Assembly (NCBI GenBank): GCA_019247495.1
Contig: JAFAOU010000158.1
Coordinates: forward strand, 1 to 47,571
DNA length: 47,571 nt
Source of the DNA: Acidobacteriota bacterium
Lineage (GTDB): Bacteria; Acidobacteriota; Thermoanaerobaculia; Gp7-AA8
Reading direction: 5' to 3'
Under the pieces are notes generated by a model that made no database searches, had not been told where the DNA came from, and worked only from the letters and a program-made list of their open reading frames with translations. How positions within the stretch are numbered: position 1 is the stretch's first letter; every line of letters starts with the position of its first letter. Both the position numbers and the translations under genes were made by a program. Shown one piece after another: positions 8,663 to 15,125 of the stretch.

Positions 8663-9097
8663 ATGGCTGCCAAGAAGTCCTCGAAGAAGTCCGCGAAGAA
8701 GTCCTCCTCCAAGAAGTCGTCGTCGAAGAAGTCCGCCTCGAAGAAGTCCGCGAAGAAGTCGTCGTCGAAGAAGGGCGGCGCGAGCAAGAAGGCTTCGAAG
8801 AAAGCCTCGTCGAAGAAGGCCTCGGCCTCCTCGAAGAAGGCGCCGTCGAAGAAGGCCTCGAAGAAAGCTTCGAAAAAGGCTCCTGCAAAGAAAGCCGCAT
8901 CGAAGAAAGCTCCCGCGAAGAAGTCGTCGTCGAAGAAGGGCGGCGCGATCTCCAGCGCACGCAGCGTGATCAGCAAAGTGGTCAGCACCGTGAAAGACAC
9001 GGCGTCCGACATCGCCAGCGCCGCGTCGAACGCGATCGGCAGCGCCACCGGCAACAGCGGCAACGGCGGATCGAACTCGTCCGGTTCGAGCAACTAG
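8663..9097 (+). CDS. Histone H1-like Lys/Ser/Ala-rich repeat protein
   Basis: A 144-residue protein in two parts. Residues 1 to about 95 are almost only Lys, Ser and Ala, in repeated SSKK, SAKK and ASKK units with a few GG and AP breaks, like the C-terminal tails of eukaryotic histone H1 and bacterial H1-like proteins (AlgP, BpH1). The last 50 residues are a short helical stretch (ARSVISKVVSTVKDTASDI) and a Gly/Ser/Asn tail. The family binds DNA electrostatically and compacts the nucleoid. AGGAG at 8650-8654 sits well before the ATG. At DNA level the gene is a tandem array built on TCGAAGAAG, so its length may vary between strains. It is divergent from the PBP gene. Confidence 0.85.
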   Translation: MAAKKSSKKSAKKSSSKKSSSKKSASKKSAKKSSSKKGGASKKASKKASSKKASASSKKAPSKKASKKASKKAPAKKAASKKAPAKKSSSKKGGAISSARSVISKVVSTVKDTASDIASAASNAIGSATGNSGNGGSNSSGSSN

Positions 9098-9117
9098 TAG
9101 ACGTTCGTCAGCGCAGT

Positions 9118-9140
9118 GCGGCCCGGCGTCGCCGGGCCGC
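9118..9140. terminator. Strong GC hairpin downstream of the H1-like gene
   Basis: A perfect 10-bp inverted repeat GCGGCCCGGC / GCCGGGCCGC around a 3-base loop, 20 bases after the stop codon of the H1-like gene. It lacks a T run, so it is a possible weak or factor-assisted terminator or a 3'-end stabiliser. Confidence 0.6.
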
Positions 9141-9245
9141 GTCATGGTCCAAAAGGCCGTGCGTCACCTTGACGGCACGACGTTGGCAACGCATGTCCCT
9201 CGATGCGGCAGTGTTACGCTGTTATCAACGTAATCAGGTGGCACC

Positions 9246-9374
9246 GTGTGGTTCATTGAAGCACCAGAATTTGATCTCTTCCGCACGTCCTCTCAGGAGG
9301 AATTCGCTCGCGTTACCCGTTGCTATTACTCGTGCGAAATTTGTGAGATACTTACGGCTTGGAACGTTCGATAA
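9246..9374 (+). CDS. Possible small protein (42 residues), first gene of an AT-richer cassette
   Basis: A GTG-initiated frame of 42 codons starting M-W-F-I-E-A-P-E-F-D-L-F and ending T-A-W-N-V-R. AGGTGG at 9236-9241 is a good Shine-Dalgarno match 4 bases before the GTG. The frame overlaps the next gene's TTG start by 16 bases. The composition (acidic start, four Cys-containing positions in YYSCEICEI) is not that of a high-GC shadow frame, but the short length means it could be chance. No family recognised. Confidence 0.3.
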   Translation: MWFIEAPEFDLFRTSSQEEFARVTRCYYSCEICEILTAWNVR

Positions 9375-9628
9375 CTGGCACAACCTCGCCAAAATGGTGG
9401 GTGCCCGTTGTGGAATTCGCTGTGCATGCGATCGTAGGAACAGCAATTTTTTCATTTGTTGCGTTTCCGGCGATCGCAATCGATTGGGCCGTAGGGCAGT
9501 TACTTACTCGATCCGTCGGCATTCGCGTAGGCTTAACTATCGCCGAATACAGTCTCTTCGGAACGGATATAGTCCTGTTTATCCGTTTCCTTTACGTCTC
9601 AGGTCGTCGAGCTTGGGATAAATTCTAA
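9359..9628 (+). CDS. Small two-helix membrane protein, unknown function
   Basis: An 89-residue protein with two predicted membrane segments (about 17-40, VVEFAVHAIVGTAIFSFVAF, and about 57-78) and a basic C-terminus (GRRAWDKF). The start is uncertain: TTG at 9359 is the first codon after an in-frame stop at 9344, and GTG at 9401 or 9410 would trim the N-terminus. Its TAA overlaps the ATG of the next gene (TAATG), which indicates translational coupling. Local GC is clearly lower than in flanking genes (32 of 60 bases at 9481-9540). I recognise no family. It is probably the membrane partner of the following protein. Confidence 0.6.
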   Translation: MERSITGTTSPKWWVPVVEFAVHAIVGTAIFSFVAFPAIAIDWAVGQLLTRSVGIRVGLTIAEYSLFGTDIVLFIRFLYVSGRRAWDKF

Positions 9629-10230
9629 TGGCCGCCTCGTTGATTGATGTCGCCGCCCGCGCTGCGAGTTTCGCGTTCCGCGAATACTTCTCTCCGTTCA
9701 CAGAAATCATTCAGCGGCGACGTCGCGCTCAAGGTCAGCGCATTCGCGTCATAAGATTGGGCGAACAAACGTTTTTGGCGCAATTGTTCACATACTTGGC
9801 AATTGTTGCGCGGATTCGACTCGATCACCTTACCGAAGCGGAATTTGACCCACTCCTCGCGTATCTTCGCGCGCTTGACAGCGGACTTCGCGCCGTGCCC
9901 TCACCGCAGCTAGAAATCTGGGAAGGATTTCAGGCCGCTACTGAAGATTGTTCGCATCGTGTTTGTCAGCTGATCGAAGTTTTAGACACGGCCGCGAGTA
10001 GACATTTGGACAATCGCCCGCCGTACCAAGATGCGTTTCGCCGTCTCGCTCTCGCGGTTGCGGCGGATATTGATGATTATTATATTTTTGCGCCACCGCA
10101 AATCAAAGTGCCGCCTGCTGAGATAGTTGCTAATTTTGCGCTTGCACTTCAGAGAGCAACCAATCTTGTGCTCCCCGTAGAGACAGATGATGCAGACGCT
10201 GCGACGCCAGCGGGCATGCTGATCGGATAA
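9628..10230 (+). CDS. Unknown helical protein coupled to the small membrane protein
   Basis: A 200-residue, probably all-helical soluble protein with no signal peptide and no motif I recognise. It starts MAASLIDVAARAASFAFREY, has a basic patch RRRRAQGQRIR at about 35-45, and an acidic C-terminus (ETDDADAAT). The ATG overlaps the stop of the preceding membrane-protein gene by one base. The coding region is AT-rich for this genome (27 G or C in the 60 bases at 10081-10140) and its codon use differs from the neighbours, which suggests recent acquisition. It ends 17 bases before the convergent TPR gene. Function unknown. Confidence 0.72.
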   Translation: MAASLIDVAARAASFAFREYFSPFTEIIQRRRRAQGQRIRVIRLGEQTFLAQLFTYLAIVARIRLDHLTEAEFDPLLAYLRALDSGLRAVPSPQLEIWEGFQAATEDCSHRVCQLIEVLDTAASRHLDNRPPYQDAFRRLALAVAADIDDYYIFAPPQIKVPPAEIVANFALALQRATNLVLPVETDDADAATPAGMLIG

Positions 10231-10247
10231 ATGGCCGGCGCTCCTGT

Positions 10248-11300
10248 CTAGCTCGCGCTGTCGAAGACTTTGCGGATTCTTCGCGAGAAGTACTTGGGCG
10301 GTAGGCCGCCGTTCCATTTGCGGAGAGACTTGGCTTTGCGGAAGGATTGCATTGCCTGGTCTTTGAAGTTGTCGTCGGCTTCGAAGGCGTATTGGGAGTA
10401 CTGCGAGGCGCCGAGAAAGGCCCAGAGGTAGGCGTTCTTGGGCATTTCACCGGTGAGTGCTCCGAACTTCTTTGAGGCATCTTCGAAATCGCCGTTGAAG
10501 TAGCTTTCCAAGGCGCCGCGGATTCGCTTGGCCGGATCGGCAAGTACGAGAGAGCTGGCTTGCGCGGGACGTGTCGCGATGACCGTCGGTGGCGGCGCCG
10601 GAGCGCCGGGCGCGGGCGCGAGGTCGGCGATCGTAGCGGCGTTCTGTGCCGAGGCGATGGCGGCGTTCAAATCATCGTTGGATCGCGCGTTGCCGATCTT
10701 CGTAAGGGCATCAGTGAGCGCCTGCGTGGCCTGGCCGTATTGCGGCGTGTTGCCGGCTTTGCGCTGCATTGCGGCGGCGAGACGCGTTTTGGCCTGATTG
10801 ATTTCGGCGTTGGCGCGCTGGCGGAGTGCGGGGTCGATCGACGGCGCCGCGGGCTGCACCGGAACGGGGACTGGCGCCGGCACCACGCGCGGCTGCGGAG
10901 CGGGAGGCTGCGGCTCGGGCGGCGGCGGTGTGCTGGCTTGCGTGAGTTTTCCCTTCGCGCGCGACATCAGCGTTTCGATCGAGCCGAGGTTTTCTTCGCC
11001 GGGGCCGGAGGCTTTTTCGAGATCGCTGATGGCCTGCTCGTATTTGCCGGTATTCAGGTAGGCGATCCCGCGGTAGTAGTACGGGTGATAGTTGATGAAG
11101 ATCGCGCCGTAGGTGCGGGCCTTGTCGTTCTCTTTGGCGTTACCGTTGATCGCGGCGGTCATCTTCGAAATGACCGTGGACCACTGACCGTTGCGCACCG
11201 CTTTCACGCCGTCGTCGTAATCGTCGTACCACGACGCGAAGACCGCGGTGGCGGCCAGGAGCACTGCCAATCCGATCGTGACGCTGCGCGCGGATTTCAT
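10248..11300 (-). CDS. Exported TPR-like protein with Pro-rich linker, last gene of the kinase operon
   Basis: A 350-residue protein with a signal peptide (1-22, K-S-A-R then hydrophobic, ending F-A-S). The N-terminal part has tetratricopeptide-like helices (about 30-100, with YYYRGIAYLNTGKYEQAISDLEKA as the clearest unit). A Pro/Ala/Val-rich linker (about 118-150) follows, then a helical segment and a second TPR-like C-terminal part (about 258-335, YFNGDFEDASKKFG and YLWAFLGASQY). It probably acts as a periplasmic scaffold. The ATG overlaps the stop of the upstream kinase gene (ATGA), so it is translationally coupled to it and likely serves the same system. No enzymatic motif is visible. Confidence 0.78.
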   Translation of the reverse strand: MKSARSVTIGLAVLLAATAVFASWYDDYDDGVKAVRNGQWSTVISKMTAAINGNAKENDKARTYGAIFINYHPYYYRGIAYLNTGKYEQAISDLEKASGPGEENLGSIETLMSRAKGKLTQASTPPPPEPQPPAPQPRVVPAPVPVPVQPAAPSIDPALRQRANAEINQAKTRLAAAMQRKAGNTPQYGQATQALTDALTKIGNARSNDDLNAAIASAQNAATIADLAPAPGAPAPPPTVIATRPAQASSLVLADPAKRIRGALESYFNGDFEDASKKFGALTGEMPKNAYLWAFLGASQYSQYAFEADDNFKDQAMQSFRKAKSLRKWNGGLPPKYFSRRIRKVFDSAS

Positions 11301-13138
11301 GGTTTTACGACTTCCTTTTCAAGCTCGTCGAAATTGACGGGATCGAAATCGAACCGCTTCTTCAGTTGCTTGCCCGCTTCGACGGTGACGCTCATCGTCT
11401 GCGACTTACCCTTCGTATCGGACATGGTCACGGTGTAGTTGCCCGGATCGAGTTTGATGCTCGTGGGCGTCGATTTATCTTCGTCGGTGATGTCGATCGA
11501 TTTCCCTTTGTCATCGACGATCTTGTCGAGCTCTCCCCAAGGTGATGCCGAGAGGAGCAGGATGCCTTTGCCGGCCGGGATCGGTGCCGTCGACGTTGAC
11601 GCGGTGGCGGTCACGACGGTCGTGCTGACCGGTGCGACTGTCGTCGCCGTCTGCTTGCTCTTCCAGAAGAAGTAGCCGCCGCCGAGGAGGATGACGAGCG
11701 CTGCGGCGATGCCGATGATCATTCCGGCGTTGCTCTTCTTCGGCGCGAATGCCGACGGCGAGATCTGACGCTCGATCATCGTCGATTCGGCGGCGCCGGG
11801 GCCGCTCCACTTTTGTTCGGCGGCGGTCGGCGCGGCAGTGGACGCAAGACGTTCCATCACCGTCGCTTCGTCGCTGCCGGCGCGGGTCGCCTGCGGGCCG
11901 GGCATCGTGCCGGTTGGTCCGAGGTTGCGCTCCATCACCGTCGCTTCGTCGCTGCCGATCTTCGTGCCGGTGGGTCCGGTGCGCGGCGGCGGCATTGAAG
12001 GCATCGCCGTCTCGGCCTGCGTCGGCTGTCCGGTCATGGTCTGCTGCGTGGCCTGCTGGCCGCCGCTGTAGGTTGCGCCGGGACCGGTGGCGGTGAACTT
12101 CGGCAGTTCGGCCAGCGTCTGCGCGCCGGAGAGGGTGATCATGCGTTCGCCGAGTCCGTACTTCTGGTCCGGCGGGACGGTGTTGCGGATCGCTTCGAGT
12201 GCGTGTTCGAAGTCAGCGGCGGTCGCGTAGCGGTTGTCGCGGTTCTTCTCGAGCGACTTCATGATCACCGACTCGACCTGCGGCGGCACCTTCACGGCCG
12301 GATTGAGATCGTGGATCGGCAGCGGCTTCTCGGTGACGTGTTTGAGGATGTAGCCGTGCGGGTTGGTGGCTTGGAACGGAGCGCGGCCGGCCAGCATCTC
12401 GTACATGACGATGCCGAAGGAGTAGAGATCGGAGCGCGGATCGAGATGCTCGCCCTCTTTGAGAAAACCGGCCTGCTCGGGCGAGGCGTATTTGAGTTTG
12501 CCGAGGAACATGCCGGTCTGCGTGAGGCCCTGGCTGCCTTCGCCTTCGGCGAGCTGTTTGGCGATGCCGAAGTCGATGACCTTGACCAGCAGCTTTCCGT
12601 GGTGGTCCTGAGACAGCATGATGTTTTCGGGGGAGATGTCGCGGTGGATCAGGCCCATCGAATGGAGATGATCGAGTCCGCTCAGTGCCTGGATGGAAAT
12701 CTCGATCGCGAGACGGGCCGGCATGGCGCCGTTCTGGCCGATCCACTTCTGAATGTTCGTTCCGTCGATGAACTCCCAGACCATGTAGTAGGAGCCGTCG
12801 TCGAGCTGGGCGAAGTCGTAGAGCATCGCCAGGTTCTTGTGCTTGATCATCGTCGACGTGCGCGCCTCCTGGAGGAAGCGCTGCATGCCCTGATCGTCGG
12901 CGGCCACGTTCGGCCGCATGATCTTGATGACGCGAAGTTCGTTCAGATGGATGTGGCGGACTTTGAAGATTTCGCCCATGCCGCCGATGCCGAGGCGGTC
13001 GAGGATCTGGTACTTGCCGTCGAGCAGTTTCGACGAATAGGTGCGCTGGAACACGGTGACCCGCTCGCCGCACGCGGGACACTGTTCGAGGCTCATGTCG
13101 ATCGGCTGTTTGCAGCGGAGGCAGTTGATCTGGGTCAT
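11297..13138 (-). CDS. Membrane Ser/Thr protein kinase with N-terminal zinc ribbon and C-terminal PEGA-like domain
   Basis: A 613-residue kinase. Residues 6-23 form a zinc ribbon (Cys6-x2-Cys9 ... Cys20-x2-Cys23). The Hanks-type kinase domain spans about 43-315: Gly loop GIGGMGEIFKV (50-60), Lys72 in VIKI, catalytic HRD 165-167, DFG 189-191 and SPEQ 219-222. A low-complexity Thr/Pro/Gly linker (about 340-468) contains SDEATVMER twice (396-404, 422-430) and the related ESTMIER (451-457). One membrane segment (472-491) leads to an external beta domain resembling PEGA (about 524-600). It would phosphorylate Ser/Thr in the cytoplasm while its C-terminus faces the periplasm. It overlaps the TPR gene by 4 bases and is separated from the upstream kinase gene by a gap with a perfect 27-bp inverted repeat. 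Confidence 0.92.
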   Translation of the reverse strand: MTQINCLRCKQPIDMSLEQCPACGERVTVFQRTYSSKLLDGKYQILDRLGIGGMGEIFKVRHIHLNELRVIKIMRPNVAADDQGMQRFLQEARTSTMIKHKNLAMLYDFAQLDDGSYYMVWEFIDGTNIQKWIGQNGAMPARLAIEISIQALSGLDHLHSMGLIHRDISPENIMLSQDHHGKLLVKVIDFGIAKQLAEGEGSQGLTQTGMFLGKLKYASPEQAGFLKEGEHLDPRSDLYSFGIVMYEMLAGRAPFQATNPHGYILKHVTEKPLPIHDLNPAVKVPPQVESVIMKSLEKNRDNRYATAADFEHALEAIRNTVPPDQKYGLGERMITLSGAQTLAELPKFTATGPGATYSGGQQATQQTMTGQPTQAETAMPSMPPPRTGPTGTKIGSDEATVMERNLGPTGTMPGPQATRAGSDEATVMERLASTAAPTAAEQKWSGPGAAESTMIERQISPSAFAPKKSNAGMIIGIAAALVILLGGGYFFWKSKQTATTVAPVSTTVVTATASTSTAPIPAGKGILLLSASPWGELDKIVDDKGKSIDITDEDKSTPTSIKLDPGNYTVTMSDTKGKSQTMSVTVEAGKQLKKRFDFDPVNFDELEKEVVKP

Positions 13139-13183
13139 GTTTGCTCCGGATTCGTCGATTCGTGGATCAGTGCGTTGCCGAAC

Positions 13184-13250
13184 CGGGGGTCGGGAGTCGG
13201 GGGTCGGAGCAACTGCTCGTGGTGCTCCGACCCCCGACTCCCGACCCCCG
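13184..13250. repeat. Perfect 27-bp inverted repeat inside the kinase operon
   Basis: Arms 13184-13210 (starting CGGGGGTCGGGAGTCGG) and 13224-13250 are exact complements with a 13-base loop. In RNA this is a very stable hairpin between the two kinase genes on the minus strand, with no T run. A relative made of the same GGAGTCGGG units lies at 40735-40822. Confidence 0.9.
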
Positions 13251-13277
13251 ATGCTTGCTGTTCTACGAGACGACTTT

Positions 13278-14492
13278 TCAATGGTCCCTCAAAACATAAC
13301 TGCACGCCGGGTCGGCGCCGAAGCGCACCACGTCTCCCGGCTTCAACACGGCTTTGTCGATGCGGGTGTTGTTGACATACGTTCCGTTGGCGGACTTTAG
13401 ATCTTCGAGCGTGAGCGCGCTGCCTGCCATGGTGATGCGGGCGTGGCGGCGGGAGACGGCCGGATGCGCGAGGACGACCGAGCAGGTGCGGTCGCGGCCG
13501 ACCATGATGCTGTCGCCGCTCAGCGAGTGCTTTTCATTTGCTTCGGCCTTCACGTGTACGAGCTGCCATTGCGGCGGCGCGCCGGGCGGAGGAACGGCCG
13601 CCGGAATCGGACGCATCGTCGGCGTGTAGCCGGGACGGAGGTTGTACTCCTCGAGCGCCTCGAAGAATTGCCGCGCCGATTCGTAGCGCTGCTCCATGCG
13701 CGGATGCATGGCGCGCAGCACGATCGCCTCGAGGTCGGCATCGATCTCGGGACGGAAGGCGCGCGGCGGCTGCTTTTCGCCGCGATAAATCGCATCGATC
13801 AGCTTCGGCAGCGAGCGGCTGTTGAACGGCAGCGTACCGGTGAGCATCTCGTACAACACGACGCCGGCGGAGTAGACGTCGCTCTTCGCTCCGGCATCCT
13901 TCGGCTCGCGGATCTGCTCGGGCGACATGTAGTGCGGCGTGCCGAGCAGGAAGCCGGACTTAGTGAGGACGGTCTGGCCGCTGCCGGTGCCGCCTTCTTT
14001 GATCTTGGCGATGCCGAAGTCGGTCACCTTGACCACGCCGGCGCGGGCACCTTCGCGGATGAGATTGGCCGGCTTGATGTCGCGATGCACGATGCCTTTG
14101 CCGTGCGCGTAGACGAGCGCTTCGAGCAGGCATTGCGCGGTGGTGATGGCGTCAGCGATCGGCAGCGCGCCGCGCTCGGTGAGCAGAACGTCAATAGGCG
14201 TCCCTTCCACCAGCTCCATCACCAGCACGGCGTGATCGGCGTTGTTGATGAATTCGTAGAAGCGGGTGATGTAGCGGTGGCGCAGCTTTTCGAGAATGTG
14301 CGCCTCTTTGACGAAGCGCTTGCGGGCGGTCACTTCACCGGCCAGTTCCTCGCTCATGACTTTGAGGACGACCTCGTAGTCGGCGGGGAGGATGTCGGTG
14401 CGCGACATGGTGCGGCCGACGTAAACGTGGCTCATGCCGCCTTCGCCGAGCTCGCGCTCGATGCGGTAGTTGCCGACGACGTTGCCGATCAT
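13278..14492 (-). CDS. Ser/Thr protein kinase with C-terminal FHA domain
   Basis: A 404-residue soluble kinase. The Hanks-type domain (about 9-285) has GEGGMSHVYVG (16-26), Lys44 in VVLKV, HRDIKPAN 136-143, DFGIAK 158-163, a Ser/Thr-rich activation segment (QTVLTKSGFLLGTPHYMSPEQ region) and SPEQ 190-193. After a short Pro-rich linker comes an FHA domain (about 322-400) with G-R 332-333, S347-R-R-H350 and N369-G-T-Y-V-N. No membrane segment is seen. FHA domains bind phosphothreonine, so the kinase may bind its own or a partner's phosphorylated activation loop. It overlaps the upstream zinc-ribbon FHA gene by 4 bases, placing it in the same operon. Confidence 0.93.
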   Translation of the reverse strand: MIGNVVGNYRIERELGEGGMSHVYVGRTMSRTDILPADYEVVLKVMSEELAGEVTARKRFVKEAHILEKLRHRYITRFYEFINNADHAVLVMELVEGTPIDVLLTERGALPIADAITTAQCLLEALVYAHGKGIVHRDIKPANLIREGARAGVVKVTDFGIAKIKEGGTGSGQTVLTKSGFLLGTPHYMSPEQIREPKDAGAKSDVYSAGVVLYEMLTGTLPFNSRSLPKLIDAIYRGEKQPPRAFRPEIDADLEAIVLRAMHPRMEQRYESARQFFEALEEYNLRPGYTPTMRPIPAAVPPPGAPPQWQLVHVKAEANEKHSLSGDSIMVGRDRTCSVVLAHPAVSRRHARITMAGSALTLEDLKSANGTYVNNTRIDKAVLKPGDVVRFGADPACSYVLRDH

Positions 14493-15115
14493 TTCAGCGC
14501 GCCCTCTTCATCCCAATAGAAGCCTTCGTCGCAAAGCGGCATGAACAGGTATTTGTGCGAGCCGACGCGGACGATGTCTTTCGGCGCGAGGTCGCGCCGC
14601 GGCTCGATCTCGGCATCGTTGACGTACGTTCCATTCGTGGAGTTGTGGTCCATCAGAATGAACCGTCTCTCCTCGGGGCGAAACACGAGATCGGCATGAT
14701 GCGACGATGCCTGATCGTCATTGACGACGATGTCGGAACGGCGATCGCGCCCGAGGACGTTGCGTCCGATGCGGACTGGGAACGATTCGCCTCGCGCCAC
14801 GCCATTGAGTCCGACCAGCCAGCCGACGACATAGCGCTTCGGCGCCGCCAGCGGATCGAGTTTCTGCACCGCGACCGTGCGCTCGACCGGCGGGTCGGCC
14901 AGCGCGACGGCGGAGTCGCGATTCATCGTGGGAGGCGGAACGGCGGTCGGACGGCGAACCGGCTCGGGCGGAACGGCCACCGGCCGCGAAGGCTCACCGA
15001 ACCGCGTCGGACGAACCACCGGGACGTCGGATTCAGCGTTCTCCGCGGGGCAATACGGACAAAGGTCCCAGCTCTCGTCGATGAAATGCCCGTTCTCACA
15101 CCGCTTGTCAGCCAC
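14489..15115 (-). CDS. FHA domain protein with N-terminal zinc ribbon
   Basis: A 208-residue soluble protein. Residues 6-22 (Cys6, His10, Cys19, Cys22 in CENGHFIDESWDLCPYC) look like a small zinc-binding knuckle. A Pro-rich linker follows to about 95. An FHA domain (about 110-195) has the phosphothreonine-binding set G-R (122-123), S-S-H-H (137-140) and N-S-T-N-G-T-Y-V-N (158-166). It probably acts as a phosphothreonine reader or adaptor in the pathway, in the manner of GarA/Fha proteins. It overlaps the following kinase-FHA gene by 4 bases and lies 10 bases after the protease-FHA gene. Confidence 0.9.
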   Translation of the reverse strand: MADKRCENGHFIDESWDLCPYCPAENAESDVPVVRPTRFGEPSRPVAVPPEPVRRPTAVPPPTMNRDSAVALADPPVERTVAVQKLDPLAAPKRYVVGWLVGLNGVARGESFPVRIGRNVLGRDRRSDIVVNDDQASSHHADLVFRPEERRFILMDHNSTNGTYVNDAEIEPRRDLAPKDIVRVGSHKYLFMPLCDEGFYWDEEGALK

Positions 15116-15125
15116 GTTTCACGCC

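Noticed and set aside
9246..10230. Toxin-antitoxin module
   Set aside because: No toxin or antitoxin family is recognisable and the 200-residue protein is large for such a pair. Left as unknown.
13443..14519. Long + frame opposite the kinase-FHA gene
   Set aside because: Reverse-complement shadow; no recognisable domain, and the kinase and FHA motifs on the minus strand are complete.
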